A stretch of DNA of 64,000 bases from Acetobacter ascendens (GTDB lineage: Bacteria; Pseudomonadota; Alphaproteobacteria; Acetobacterales; Acetobacteraceae). This document shows, one piece after another, positions 8,453-17,630 of this stretch. How positions within the stretch are numbered: the stretch's first letter is position 1; each line of letters begins with the position of its first letter. Below the pieces are notes generated by a model. It saw only the letters and a program-made list of their open reading frames with translations. It was not told the origin of the DNA and did not search any database. Location of the stretch: positions 1 through 64,000 of the forward strand of contig NZ_CP015164.1 of the NCBI RefSeq assembly GCF_001766235.1. The letters run 5' to 3'. Position numbers and translations under genes: made by a program.

Positions 8453-9016
8453 ATGGATTCTCATAGGCATCGTTGCAAATGGGCATGTGGAAATATGCTT
8501 TTGCGTGATTATCATGATGCTGAATGGGGTATGGCTATCAAGGACGCGCGAGCCTTATGGGAAATGCTGGTGCTGGAAAGTTTTCAGGCTGGGCTTTCCT
8601 GGAATACGGTCCTGCAGAAGCGTGAAAATTTTCGGAGGGCTTTTGCTGGGTTTGATCCAGAAAAAGTCGCGCAGTTTACAGAGCACGATGTGCAAAGGCT
8701 GATGCAGGATGCCGGGATTATTCGCGCACGCCTAAAAATAGAAGCCACTGTTAAAAATGCACATGCCTATTTGCAAATGCAGGCAAAAGGTGAGGATTTT
8801 GCAGATTTTGCATGGGGGGTGGCGCAACAAAACTTCGTAAAAACGGAGCATTCTCATGCGCTTGCACAAACGCTAGCTTCAGAGGTTCTCTCAAAGGAAT
8901 TAAAAAAGCGCGGCTTTCGCTTTGTCGGGCCAGTTATTGTTTATGCATGGATGCAAGCTGCAGGCATGGTAAATGGGCATGAACCAGATTGTTTTCGGCA
9001 TCACGCCTGCGAGTAA
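8453..9016 (+). CDS. tag: DNA-3-methyladenine glycosylase I
   Basis: A 187-residue base-excision repair enzyme that removes 3-methyladenine from DNA. Its four structural zinc ligands can be placed by spacing against the E. coli enzyme: Cys8 and His21 near the N-terminus (RCKWACG and YHDAEWG), His176 and Cys180 near the C-terminus (NGHEPDCFRH). The conserved WEMLVLESFQAGLSW segment is present. It begins 14 bases after the regulator gene on the same strand, though the functional link is unclear. Confidence 0.92.
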   Translation: MDSHRHRCKWACGNMLLRDYHDAEWGMAIKDARALWEMLVLESFQAGLSWNTVLQKRENFRRAFAGFDPEKVAQFTEHDVQRLMQDAGIIRARLKIEATVKNAHAYLQMQAKGEDFADFAWGVAQQNFVKTEHSHALAQTLASEVLSKELKKRGFRFVGPVIVYAWMQAAGMVNGHEPDCFRHHACE

Positions 9017-9086
9017 TTCGATAAGCCACGTGAAATGGCTGTTCTCAGGCGTATTGCGGAAAGCAAAATTATGACTGAGGCAGAGC

Positions 9087-9533
9087 ATGACAAAAAATGT
9101 AATTCAGCAACGCGTTGAATGGGCAAGGGAAGGGAAGTTCCCTCAAGTTATCGGGCGTATGCCTTCAGGCTGGCTCATTGTGGCCGATACCCAGCCTGTG
9201 CAAGGTTATTGCCAGCTTTTGTCAGACCCGATTGTGCCAAGCTTGAATGATCTGCACGGACAGGAGCGTATGCAATATCTGGCAGATTGTGTAACGATAG
9301 GTGATGCCCTACTTAAAGCTACAGGTGCTACCCGTATTAATTATGAGACGTGGTGTAATCAGGAGCCTTCACTCCATACCCATATTGTGCCGCGCTATCA
9401 GACAGAAGCGGATTCCGTAAAAACCAAGCCAGTTTGTGTGGGCTATGTGGGCATTTCTGCGCGCCCGTTTGCTTTAGAGCAGGATGCAGCTTTTATGGAA
9501 GAAATACGGAAATTGCTGAATATCCAGCCATAA
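9087..9533 (+). CDS. HIT-family protein (nucleotide hydrolase/transferase-like)
   Basis: A 148-residue histidine-triad superfamily protein. The motif reads LHTHIVPR, so the first two histidines, including the usual nucleophile, are present while the third position is Val instead of His. The segment MPSGWLIVADTQPVQGYCQLL matches the substrate-side strand of the fold. HIT proteins act on nucleoside phosphoramidates or dinucleotides; the exact substrate here cannot be given. GAGG lies before the ATG. Confidence 0.75.
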   Translation: MTKNVIQQRVEWAREGKFPQVIGRMPSGWLIVADTQPVQGYCQLLSDPIVPSLNDLHGQERMQYLADCVTIGDALLKATGATRINYETWCNQEPSLHTHIVPRYQTEADSVKTKPVCVGYVGISARPFALEQDAAFMEEIRKLLNIQP

Positions 9534-9559
9534 AAAGTTGGTTTGTTCTCGGAGGGTTT

Positions 9560-9922
9560 ATGAGCGTGACAATAACGATATACGGAATTAAATCTTGCGA
9601 CACGATGAGTAAAGCCATGAAATGGCTAGAGGCGCATAGTGTAGCGTATAGCTTCCATGATTATAAAAAGCAGGGAATAGATACAGCAACGCTCAAGAAG
9701 TGGGCGCAAAGTGTTGGCTGGGAAAAGCTTTTAAATAAAGCCGGCACTACGTTTCGTAAATTGCCTGATTCTGAAAAAGAAAATATTGATGAACCACGTG
9801 CATTAGCGCTAATGGTTGCTTCTCCATCCCTTATAAAAAGGCCCGTTTTAGATCGGGAAGGGAATATTACGGTTGGCTTTAAGCCAGAAATTTATGCGGA
9901 TTTATTTGCAGCGCATTTATAA
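9560..9922 (+). CDS. ArsC/Spx-family thioredoxin-fold protein (YffB-like)
   Basis: A 120-residue protein of the ArsC/Spx superfamily, YffB branch. Cys13 lies in GIKSCDTMSKAMKWL, and the RPVLDREG segment near residue 93 carries the conserved Arg. YffB-type proteins are thought to act as glutathione-dependent thiol reductases; arsenate reduction is not established for them. The start at 9560 is set by GGAGG four bases upstream; a longer frame from 9434 overlaps the HIT gene and is unlikely. A strong terminator follows. Confidence 0.83.
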   Translation: MSVTITIYGIKSCDTMSKAMKWLEAHSVAYSFHDYKKQGIDTATLKKWAQSVGWEKLLNKAGTTFRKLPDSEKENIDEPRALALMVASPSLIKRPVLDREGNITVGFKPEIYADLFAAHL

Positions 9923-9928
9923 ACATAG

Positions 9929-9962
9929 AAAATATGGGGTGCTAATACGCCCCATATTTTTT
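9929..9962. terminator. Bidirectional terminator between YffB-like gene and bfr
   Basis: An inverted repeat pairs AAAATATGGGG (9929-9939) with CCCCATATTTT (9950-9960), extended by a T run on the plus strand and an A-rich left arm that gives U residues on the minus strand. It lies between two convergent genes, so it can serve both. Confidence 0.8.
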
Positions 9963-9971
9963 GATCAGTGA

Positions 9972-10457
9972 TTATGCCTGATCGGGTGCAGCAGCAGAGT
10001 TCAGCTGAATGTAGCGTTCAATACCGATCTGCTTGATCAGATCAAACTGACGATCCAGGAAGTCTTCGTGTTCTTCTTCGTTTTCAAGGATCTTCAGCAG
10101 TAGATCGCGGGAAACAAAGTCACGCACGCTTTCGCAATAGGCAATGCCTTCACGCAGATCACCCAGAGCTTTTTCTTCCAGCTTCAGGTCGCATTCCAGA
10201 ATTTCCTTCACGTCCTGACCAATCAGGATGGTGTTCAGGCGCTGAACGTTAGGCAGACCACCAAGATACAGAATACGTTCGATCAGCCAATCAGCATGAC
10301 GCATTTCTTCAATGGATTCTTCATACTCTTTCTTGCCCAGCAGGGTAACACCCCAATGGCGCAGTGTGCGTGCATGCAAGAAGTACTGGTTGATAGCCGT
10401 CAGTTCATTTGTCAGCTGGATGTTCAGATGTTCGATAACTTTAGGATCTTTTACCAT
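9972..10457 (-). CDS. bfr: Bacterioferritin
   Basis: A 161-residue bacterioferritin that stores iron in a 24-subunit shell. Ferroxidase ligands are visible: Glu18, Glu51 and His54 in the first half, with Glu94 and the ENEEEHEDFLD segment (Glu127, His130 region) in the second. Met52 (IEEMRHADW) is the conserved haem-bridging residue, so this is a haem-binding type rather than a plain ferritin. It is transcribed alone; no bacterioferritin-associated ferredoxin gene is adjacent. A Fur-box-like sequence lies about 100 bases upstream. Confidence 0.95.
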   Translation of the reverse strand: MVKDPKVIEHLNIQLTNELTAINQYFLHARTLRHWGVTLLGKKEYEESIEEMRHADWLIERILYLGGLPNVQRLNTILIGQDVKEILECDLKLEEKALGDLREGIAYCESVRDFVSRDLLLKILENEEEHEDFLDRQFDLIKQIGIERYIQLNSAAAPDQA

Positions 10458-10554
10458 GACTCGATTTCCAGATTTTGATGGAGGTTTGTGAAGTCTTTTT
10501 ACGGATATTTTAGGCGCAATGCAATGAGAAAATCGTTAAATATCAACGAGTTTT

Positions 10555-10577
10555 AATAAGTAATTCTTATTCGCAAG
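10555..10577. promoter_or_regulatory. Putative Fur box upstream of bfr
   Basis: AATAAG-TAATT-CTTATT (10555-10571) is a near-palindrome followed by CGCAAG. Read on the minus strand, CTTGCGAATAAGAATTACTTATT resembles classical Fur boxes. It lies about 100 bases before the bfr start, which fits iron-dependent control. This rests on motif similarity only. Confidence 0.45.
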
Positions 10578-10643
10578 TGTTATTTATGTTTTTTGTTGTC
10601 GAAACAGCATCTTAAGCATGTAACGTCATTTATAACATTTCTG

Positions 10644-11669
10644 TTATTTGTTTTGTGAAAGTGTAGGTACCTCATTCAAAGGTAAATCAGCTCGTATTTC
10701 TTGCGAATAGTGTGCATCTGGCGTTGCGCCGTCAGGGCGTTGGATGCGACTAAGGCGTTTGAGGGTGGGAAAATCATACTGTGGGTTCAACAGCCCTAAA
10801 TCATATGCCAAAGAGGCCGTGTAGCCGCTTAGCAAGACGCGCCAATCCAACCGGTAATGTAGCTGCGCACCCGCACGGGAGAGTATTTCGGTTGTGCAGT
10901 TATCTGCGAGCGTATTGTACCAGCGTGGATGTGAGTGCAGGAAATGAATTTCCGAAAGGTAGCTTTTAAAGAGACGTTCACGCGTTTGCGGAGAAATGAA
11001 GAGCCGGTAAAGGTAGACGCGTTCTTTACGGATATCTGTGCGCACGCCAATGAGATCCTGTTCATCTGCGGTAACATAAAACATTTCATAATGATGGAAA
11101 AAGCCAGCAATCGCAGAATAAGGGAAACGTTTTTGTCTGCGTGTTTCAATAGATATGGCAAGGTGGTGCCCATCCTTGAACCCAAAGGTGAGGAAAACAT
11201 GCGCAATACTTTCTCCCGCCCAATAGGATGTAATCATATCTACGGATGAAAGATCATCCAGATTATATTCTGCATCATAATAGCGCGGCGTATAATCTGT
11301 TTCTGTTTTGTATTTGAAATTTCGTATATTTTGAATGTGCACCGTTCGCCCAGTCAGAACGGCATCTGCTGGCAAGGCATACTCTCCAGCCCAATCCCGA
11401 TGATTACGTGGTGGATCTGTTAAATACCATATTGCAAATATAGCGCATAAAACTGGAATGGTAGGGCGACTAATGCGTGCCGGAATAAAAAAGAACATCC
11501 CCAAAACAAGCAACGGAAAGATGATGCTCAGGCTTAAACGCAGAATATCTGGCGTTAAGGTAGAATAATAAAGCGCTGCTGCTGAATACAGGCTAAATAA
11601 GCAAGCGCCAGATGTTTTTACCCAGAAAAGCCAGCCATGTGTGGAAGAGTTATGGTGGAGCTTGTTCAT
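10644..11669 (-). CDS. DUF4105 (Lnb N-terminal periplasmic domain) membrane protein
   Basis: A 341-residue protein with two or three N-terminal hydrophobic helices (about 13-90) and a periplasmic DUF4105 domain. That family has a papain/NlpC-like fold; the conserved parts seen here are SIAHVFLTFGF, SIETRRQ, and DNCTTEIL with a potential catalytic Cys, plus His residues such as in HFLHSHPRWYN. It may act as an amidase or acyl-transfer enzyme in the cell envelope, but no activity is established. It overlaps the upstream lipase gene by four bases (ATGA), implying coupled translation. Confidence 0.8.
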   Translation of the reverse strand: MNKLHHNSSTHGWLFWVKTSGACLFSLYSAAALYYSTLTPDILRLSLSIIFPLLVLGMFFFIPARISRPTIPVLCAIFAIWYLTDPPRNHRDWAGEYALPADAVLTGRTVHIQNIRNFKYKTETDYTPRYYDAEYNLDDLSSVDMITSYWAGESIAHVFLTFGFKDGHHLAISIETRRQKRFPYSAIAGFFHHYEMFYVTADEQDLIGVRTDIRKERVYLYRLFISPQTRERLFKSYLSEIHFLHSHPRWYNTLADNCTTEILSRAGAQLHYRLDWRVLLSGYTASLAYDLGLLNPQYDFPTLKRLSRIQRPDGATPDAHYSQEIRADLPLNEVPTLSQNK

Positions 11670-13630
11670 GGGTGCACCGGGGGAGTGGTTGGCTGATATT
11701 CACCGCCAATACGTGTGATATTTTGTTTGTTCATGTCCCCAGTTTCTGGAACCCCCGGGGTAAGGTGCGCCAGATGCTCCAGCAGAATACGACGCACCTC
11801 TGCAATAGTGATAGGGTTGGATTGTGTGGAATGGCCTGAATGCCGCACAACCAGTTCCGAATCAGCATAAGGTATGTGCGCACTACGATATTTTACCACA
11901 CCATCATCCGCGGTTGCTAATGGGCCATCGCCCAGAACGGGAATAATGGAGTGCGTACGCACTTCCGGCACAACAGGTATGGCGGCGAGAGAGCGGATAA
12001 AAGCACTATGGGGTGTCATGCCATACACACTGCCCATACGCCACGGGCTCATATTTACACGTATTGAACCAGACTCTCCGACAACAACCTGTTGCATTAC
12101 TTCTGTTAGACTGACAGGAAATGTCACCATACGGCCAACAAGATGCGCTAAAGAAAGTGCAGCGAGGTAGCTTCCGTGTTGCGGTGTGGAAATAAACACA
12201 ACCTGTTGCACCTCAGGTAGCGGTTTTGGAAACAGGGTTTCTTGCAAAAAACTATGGGCTTTGGGAGTAAGGTGTAAATTCTTGAAAGGGTGATGGCTAA
12301 GTCCATTCCAGAGTTTATCTTTGGCGTCTATTACTTGCATTTTTGCTAAAAGTCCCCCCTGACTATGGCCAATAAGCACCATATACCCAAGCGCGGGATC
12401 TGCCTGAGTGCCCCCATTGTTTTGAATGGCGGCCTCCAGAGCCTCACGAAGTTGAAAGGCAGAATAGGGAATAGGATTTCCCGTAGCATAAGAAAAAAAC
12501 CAAAATTCAAAATGGGCGCGTATTTGAGGATCTTCCAGAAGATCATTCACCATGTCCGCCCATCGTCCGGGGCTAGATGCTGTGCCGTGCACAAGCACAA
12601 CAGGAATACACCCGTAGCGGTGGGGTTCTATAGCAATAAGTTGGGGTTTGCGGCCATTATCAAAGAAACGGCCATCCAGAAAACCCTTATATTCGCTAGA
12701 CCAATCTACGGCATTGCTAAGGCTAAGTGCGCGTGAGGCTGTTTGATCGTACTGTAGAGGGATAGGTGTATTATTGGCTGTGATAATATGCGCTTGATCA
12801 TCCAAAGCTGTTAAGGTCAGGTGACCAAAAATATGATCGGAGAGAACTTGCCTGCGTGGATCTGGTATTTCCATAAATAGGCTAACAGGAATGCGTAGTT
12901 TGTCGGTTACTGTAAAGGAAGAGGGGGCGCGGCCATCTACATGCGGAATGGCGGCTAGAGGTTCGCCCAGCCCCATATGACTGTAAATGTTTTTAACGCC
13001 CTTTACAGTAAGGCGAGCTGTGGGACGAAAGTCTGTAAGCTCATAACCATGCCACATATGTTCTGATGCTTCGGCTGAAAGATCCAGATCACCCAATGGA
13101 AGCACCCAGTGTTGAGAATTCACGTTGGCGGGTGATCCTAAGGCTTCTGTCAGGCTGAGCATGTAAATATCACACGCTTGCCGAAAATGTGGATCATACG
13201 GATCTGGATGTTCCATCGTCTTATCGGCAGGATTGAGATAGGCATATGCATACAAGGCAGCAGCCATGAAATCTGTGCGGGATTTATGCTTTTTACCCCG
13301 TAGATAACTGAGCTCTGCCAGTGCAAAAAGTTGGTCATTTAGATCTGGTGTATAAAATTGGTCTTGCGTGCTTTTCCGTAGGATTTCAATGGCCGCGCTT
13401 GGGTGTGCCCGCCATATACCCAGCAAATTTTGGCGTTCCAGCACAATACGGGTGGTGTTGCTAAGGGTTGTTCCATTAAGGGCGGTATGAGTGCGATCTT
13501 GATAAGCCTCTGTTAGGCTGAGTTGCTTAACGGAAACAGGGGGAGTGCATCCTGTAAGGGCCAGAAAAACAGCAATGTAGCACGTCTTGCGATTCAATTT
13601 ATTGATATAACTTATAGAAAAAACAGACAT
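11666..13630 (-). CDS. Alpha/beta-hydrolase (lipase-like) lipoprotein
   Basis: A 654-residue secreted lipoprotein: the signal ends in the lipobox LTGC with Cys28. After an N-terminal region of about 300 residues without recognised motifs comes a lipase-type domain, with the oxyanion segment VVLVHGTASSPGRW near 344 and the nucleophile elbow GHSQGG (Ser423). The histidine of the triad may be in VRHSGHS near the C-terminus. Substrate unknown; a phospholipase or esterase role in the envelope is plausible. It is translationally coupled with the DUF4105 gene, suggesting joint action. Confidence 0.8.
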   Translation of the reverse strand: MSVFSISYINKLNRKTCYIAVFLALTGCTPPVSVKQLSLTEAYQDRTHTALNGTTLSNTTRIVLERQNLLGIWRAHPSAAIEILRKSTQDQFYTPDLNDQLFALAELSYLRGKKHKSRTDFMAAALYAYAYLNPADKTMEHPDPYDPHFRQACDIYMLSLTEALGSPANVNSQHWVLPLGDLDLSAEASEHMWHGYELTDFRPTARLTVKGVKNIYSHMGLGEPLAAIPHVDGRAPSSFTVTDKLRIPVSLFMEIPDPRRQVLSDHIFGHLTLTALDDQAHIITANNTPIPLQYDQTASRALSLSNAVDWSSEYKGFLDGRFFDNGRKPQLIAIEPHRYGCIPVVLVHGTASSPGRWADMVNDLLEDPQIRAHFEFWFFSYATGNPIPYSAFQLREALEAAIQNNGGTQADPALGYMVLIGHSQGGLLAKMQVIDAKDKLWNGLSHHPFKNLHLTPKAHSFLQETLFPKPLPEVQQVVFISTPQHGSYLAALSLAHLVGRMVTFPVSLTEVMQQVVVGESGSIRVNMSPWRMGSVYGMTPHSAFIRSLAAIPVVPEVRTHSIIPVLGDGPLATADDGVVKYRSAHIPYADSELVVRHSGHSTQSNPITIAEVRRILLEHLAHLTPGVPETGDMNKQNITRIGGEYQPTTPPVHP

Positions 13631-13750
13631 TATGCTTTCCGGAAGAACACACCCAAGCGTTAAAATATGGAGCGGAACTTACGATGTTCACAACAATGTG
13701 GCAAACAGTAATGAAAGAATGAGACCGATCTAAAATATTGGAAGAAATTT

Positions 13751-14341
13751 ATGTGCACGCAACCAGTAGTACGCGTTGTTTTGGTAGGAAGTTTAATGCC
13801 TGATGATGTGCGTAGAGGGTATATATCCCCAAAAGATAAAGTAATAAATTTTCAATTTTCTAAAATAATTCAAGAAAAATTTTTGAGAGAATATAATATT
13901 TCATGTATTTTTTGTGCATCAGATATTTTTGTAGAGCCAGAGTATTTTCTTTTAGAGAAAAAAATTGTTTTGGAATCAAAGTTAAGAAATAGAGATTATG
14001 GAAATTTGGCAGGACGGAATTTAAAAAGTTTGTCGGCGGAAGAACAGGGGCAATTCATGAACCCCGAATATGCTCCAGTTGATGGAGAAAGTATGTATGC
14101 ATTTCATGCCAGATTAAAGGGATGTCTGGACAACCTTTTTGATAAGGCCAAAAATCAAGAGACATTCTTAATTATAGCTTCTCCTGTCGTCATACGCGCA
14201 TTAAGTGCATGCATTATAGCAGATGATATAAAAAATTCTTTTTGCATTCTAAATAAATTAGATGTTCATCCAGAAAGTTGGAGTATTTTTTCAGGTAGGA
14301 TTGGAAATTGGCGCATTCTTACACTTTCCGCGCCTTTTTAA
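13751..14341 (+). CDS. Degenerate histidine-phosphatase-like protein
   Basis: A 196-residue, lysine- and AT-rich protein that I place only tentatively in the histidine phosphatase (phosphoglycerate mutase-like) superfamily. The layout fits: an N-terminal strand VVRVVLVGSL where active members have RHG, a mid-segment GESMYAFHARLKGCLDNL, and LIIASPVVIRALSACII where active members have HGGVIRA. Both catalytic histidines therefore appear to be missing, suggesting a pseudoenzyme. Base composition is much more AT-rich than that of the neighbours, which may point to transfer. It stands alone before pdc; function unknown. Confidence 0.5.
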   Translation: MCTQPVVRVVLVGSLMPDDVRRGYISPKDKVINFQFSKIIQEKFLREYNISCIFCASDIFVEPEYFLLEKKIVLESKLRNRDYGNLAGRNLKSLSAEEQGQFMNPEYAPVDGESMYAFHARLKGCLDNLFDKAKNQETFLIIASPVVIRALSACIIADDIKNSFCILNKLDVHPESWSIFSGRIGNWRILTLSAPF

Positions 14342-14662
14342 GGTATTAAAGTTCAATTATAGAAAATATCCGTAAAAATTTTGTTTGGTGAGAATAATCA
14401 TTCACGATGTAGTGACATTTTGTGATATATTATATAAATATATACTTACGATAGTGATATAAAAATATTTATATTTAAAAAATAAATTATTAATATCAAT
14501 ATGTTATGCTGCTTTTGAGGCGTATAACAAAGAATGTTTTCTTTGTTATGAGATATATTTTTTATATGATAATCCATAGTTTCATATATTGGACATTTGT
14601 CTGATTGGGGGCTTTAGCTAAAAGTCGTTTTTTGAGGCTATTCCGATAGGAGTGATTAAACC
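14342..14662 (+). promoter_or_regulatory. AT-rich upstream region of pdc (321 bases, no gene)
   Basis: No reading frame of note is seen. The stretch is very AT-rich between about 14420 and 14500. GAATAATCATTC at 14392-14403 weakly resembles an iron box. The pdc ribosome site AGGAGTG lies just before the ATG at 14663. The pdc promoter must be here, but I cannot place -35/-10 elements with confidence. Confidence 0.4.
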
Positions 14663-16339
14663 ATGACATATACAGTCGGCATGTATCTTGCTGAGCGTCT
14701 TTCTCAGATCGGATTAAAGCACCATTTTGCCGTAGCCGGAGACTTCAATCTGGTTTTACTGGATCAGTTGCTGGCAAATAAAGAAATGGAACAGGTTTAC
14801 TGTTGTAATGAGCTAAACTGCGGCTTTAGTGCAGAAGGCTATGCACGTGCTCATGGCGCTGCGGCGGCAGTGGTTACCTTTAGTGTAGGTGCCATTTCTG
14901 CCATGAATGCCATTGCAGGAGCGTATGCAGAAAACCTGCCAGTTATTTTGATTTCTGGTTCCCCCAATAGCAATGATTATGGAACAGGCCATATTCTGCA
15001 TCATACGCTGGGTACGAACGATTATACATATCAGTTGGAAATGATGCGGCATGTTACATGTGCAGCAGAAAGCATTACAGATGCCGCATCGGCTCCAGCC
15101 AAAATTGACCATGTAATCCGTACAGCTTTGCGTGAACGTAAGCCTGCATATGTCGAAATTGCCTGTAACGTATCTGATGCGGAATGTGTTCGACCCGGCC
15201 CGGTATCATCTTTGCTAGCAGAATTGCGGGTAGATGATGTTAGCCTGAAAGCTGCAGTTGAAGATTCTCTTGCTCTGCTGGAAAAATCTCAGCGCGTTAC
15301 TATGATTGTAGGTAGCAAAGTGCGGGCGACCCATGCACAAACACAAACAGAACATCTGGCAGATAAGCTAGGGTGCGCTGTTACTATTATGGCAGCAGCA
15401 AAAAGCTTTTTCCCCGAAGATCACAAAGGTTTTCGTGGTTTGTATTGGGGCGATGTGTCTTCACCCGGCGCGCAAGAGCTGGTTGAAAAATCTGATGCCC
15501 TGATTTGCGTTGCACCGGTCTTTAATGATTATTCCACAGTAGGTTGGACCGCATGGCCCAAGGGTGACAATGTTTTGATGGCAGAGCCAAACCGCGTCAC
15601 TGTGGGTGGTAAAACATATGAAGGTTTCACATTGCGTGAATTCCTTGAAGAGTTGGCAAAAAAAGCTCCCAGCCGTCCATTAACGGCGCAGGAAAGTAAA
15701 AAACATACGCCTGTTATCGAACAGGCCAAAGCAGATGCACGTCTGACAAATGATGAAATGACCCGTCAGATTAACGCAATGCTAACATCAGATACCACCT
15801 TGGTTGCTGAAACAGGTGATTCCTGGTTCAACGCCACACGTATGGATTTGCCGCGTGGTGCTCGTGTTGAGCTGGAAATGCAGTGGGGGCATATTGGTTG
15901 GTCTGTGCCGTCTGCTTTCGGGAACGCCATGGGCTCTCAGGAGCGCCAGCATATTCTTATGGTGGGTGATGGCTCGTTCCAGCTTACTGCGCAGGAAATG
16001 GCGCAGATGGTGCGTTATAAGCTGCCAGTCATTATCTTCCTTGTGAATAATCGTGGCTACGTTATTGAAATTGCCATTCACGATGGTCCGTACAATTACA
16101 TCAAAAACTGGGATTACGCAGGTCTGATGGAGGTGTTCAATGCGGAAGATGGTCATGGTTTGGGGCTAAAAGCCACCACGGCAGGTGAACTTGCAGAGGC
16201 TATCAAAAAAGCTAAAGCAAACCATGAAGGCCCCACCATTATTGAGTGTCAGATTGAACGTTCTGATTGCACCAAAACATTGGTGGAATGGGGCAAGAAG
16301 GTTGCCGCGGCTAATTCCAGAAAGCCACAGGTATCCTGA
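14663..16339 (+). CDS. pdc: Pyruvate decarboxylase
   Basis: A 558-residue thiamine diphosphate enzyme converting pyruvate to acetaldehyde and CO2 in the cytoplasm. The sequence is of the known Acetobacter PDC type. Visible catalytic features are Glu50 (CCNELNCGF), the double histidine in HILHHTLG near residue 113, and the ThDP motif starting [11 protein letters not shown] and ending in VNN. Bacterial PDC is rare; in acetic acid bacteria it feeds acetaldehyde to acetate formation, notably from lactate-derived pyruvate. The gene is monocistronic with AGGAGTG before the ATG and a strong terminator after the stop. Confidence 0.97.
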   Translation: MTYTVGMYLAERLSQIGLKHHFAVAGDFNLVLLDQLLANKEMEQVYCCNELNCGFSAEGYARAHGAAAAVVTFSVGAISAMNAIAGAYAENLPVILISGSPNSNDYGTGHILHHTLGTNDYTYQLEMMRHVTCAAESITDAASAPAKIDHVIRTALRERKPAYVEIACNVSDAECVRPGPVSSLLAELRVDDVSLKAAVEDSLALLEKSQRVTMIVGSKVRATHAQTQTEHLADKLGCAVTIMAAAKSFFPEDHKGFRGLYWGDVSSPGAQELVEKSDALICVAPVFNDYSTVGWTAWPKGDNVLMAEPNRVTVGGKTYEGFTLREFLEELAKKAPSRPLTAQESKKHTPVIEQAKADARLTNDEMTRQINAMLTSDTTLVAETGDSWFNATRMDLPRGARVELEMQWGHIGWSVPSAFGNAMGSQERQHILMVGDGSFQLTAQEMAQMVRYKLPVIIFLVNNRGYVIEIAIHDGPYNYIKNWDYAGLMEVFNAEDGHGLGLKATTAGELAEAIKKAKANHEGPTIIECQIERSDCTKTLVEWGKKVAAANSRKPQVS

Positions 16340-16372
16340 AAAATCTGACATTTAAAATTTAGTAAGTTGTAG

Positions 16373-16408
16373 AATACCTCCTTTCAAACTGTGGAAGGAG
16401 GTATTTTT
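16373..16408 (+). terminator. Rho-independent terminator of pdc
   Basis: AATACCTCCTT (16373-16383) pairs perfectly with AAGGAGGTATT (16395-16405) and is followed by a T run. It reaches the stop codon of the convergent nickel transporter gene. Confidence 0.88.
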
Positions 16409-17441
16409 ATATTCTTTTATGGTGGGTGATAACAGTAGATATAAACCAGCACGTCATGAAGATGGCAATAATCATGCAGCCTAAAATATCAAAGTTTTCA
16501 CTAAGAGTTTCGCTCCAATTCCAGAAAGCATGCTCAGGGTTTAAATGGTTTCGTATAAGCTCAAGGGCTTCAATAGTACTGATGATGAGAGCGGTAATGA
16601 TAGAAACTGCGGTAAGAGTCATATTATAATAAAATTTTCGAATGGGTTCTACAAAAGCCCAACCATAAGCTCCAAGCATTAAAATACCATCTAAGGTATC
16701 TACTAAGGACATGCCCGCAGTAAAAAGAGTAGGAAAAACTAAAATAGAGTAAAATGGCATACCGTGAGATGCTTGGGTTGCCGATAAGCTGAGTAATCCA
16801 ATTTCTGTTGCGGTATCAAACCCCAAGCCAAATAGGAAACCAAGCGGATACATATGCCAAGATTTATGAATAAAACCAAATAATGGTTTAAGAAAATGAG
16901 CAAGTATCCCACCTTTGGCAAGAAAGGCATGAATATCTTCTTGGTGAGATATACAGCCAGATTTGGCACGACAAAAGTTTTGGTAGAGATTATAAAAAAT
17001 TACAATATTCATAATGGCAACAGTTAGTAGAAAGGTGATAGAGGCCATCGGCCCGATAATTACACCAAATTTCTGGATAAGATGAAGCTTTTGTGTAAAA
17101 GCGGTAGCTGTTGTGGCAACCAAAATGGATGCAATAACCACCACACTAGAATGTCCCAAAGAAAAGAAAAGCCCTACGGAAAGTGGTTGTTTACCTTCCT
17201 GCATCAATTTACGTGTTGTATTATCAATAGCAGCAATATGATCAGCATCTACGGCATGGCGTAAGCCCAGACTATATGCAACAAATGCCGTGCTTAATAA
17301 GGCAGGAGAAGAGTGGAAAGCACTGAAAGCCCAGAGCCAAGTTGCGATGTTAAAACCGCCTAATACGGTAAATAGCCCGATAGCTTTCCATATTATATTT
17401 TCTTGGAGAGCATTGAGGTTATAACAACGTGTTCTTTTCAT
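16407..17441 (-). CDS. High-affinity nickel transporter, NiCoT family
   Basis: A 344-residue inner-membrane permease of the HoxN/NixA (NiCoT) family. The signature RHAVDADHIAAIDN begins at residue 61 and supplies the histidines and aspartates of the metal-binding helix II; FSLGHSSVV and GLGFDTATEIGLL are the other two family blocks. About eight helices are predicted. Nickel is the cofactor of urease, whose operon diverges from this gene across a shared promoter region, so nickel supply for urease is the likely role. Cobalt transport cannot be excluded. Confidence 0.92.
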   Translation of the reverse strand: MKRTRCYNLNALQENIIWKAIGLFTVLGGFNIATWLWAFSAFHSSPALLSTAFVAYSLGLRHAVDADHIAAIDNTTRKLMQEGKQPLSVGLFFSLGHSSVVVIASILVATTATAFTQKLHLIQKFGVIIGPMASITFLLTVAIMNIVIFYNLYQNFCRAKSGCISHQEDIHAFLAKGGILAHFLKPLFGFIHKSWHMYPLGFLFGLGFDTATEIGLLSLSATQASHGMPFYSILVFPTLFTAGMSLVDTLDGILMLGAYGWAFVEPIRKFYYNMTLTAVSIITALIISTIEALELIRNHLNPEHAFWNWSETLSENFDILGCMIIAIFMTCWFISTVITHHKRI

Positions 17442-17534
17442 GTGTAACCTAAGAGCTATGGGAAGCTTGGTATTTTCTAAAACAGTTTTCGTTCAATAAT
17501 CACAGCATATTTTATAATTTATAGCTTCATTTTT

Positions 17535-17554
17535 TATACGCAAATATGCGTATA
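17535..17554. promoter_or_regulatory. 20-base palindrome in the nickel transporter/ureD intergenic region
   Basis: TATACGCA (17535-17542), four spacer bases, TGCGTATA (17547-17554): perfect 8-base arms. It lies 76 bases before the ureD start and 93 bases before the nickel transporter start. The same palindrome recurs at 30826-30845 between the urea kinase and urtA. It is a strong candidate operator for a common regulator, most likely the LuxR-type response regulator at 24593. Confidence 0.65.
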
Positions 17555-17630
17555 TCCCATCCTTATTGACGGAAGCATAATACCGTGTTCTATATTGAAA
17601 ATGGTTCTTACAGGAATTGGATACAATTAA

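Noticed and set aside
14342-14662. A small RNA or short gene in the AT-rich stretch before pdc
   Set aside because: Frames are short and lack ribosome sites, and no stable GC stem is seen; treated as promoter region.
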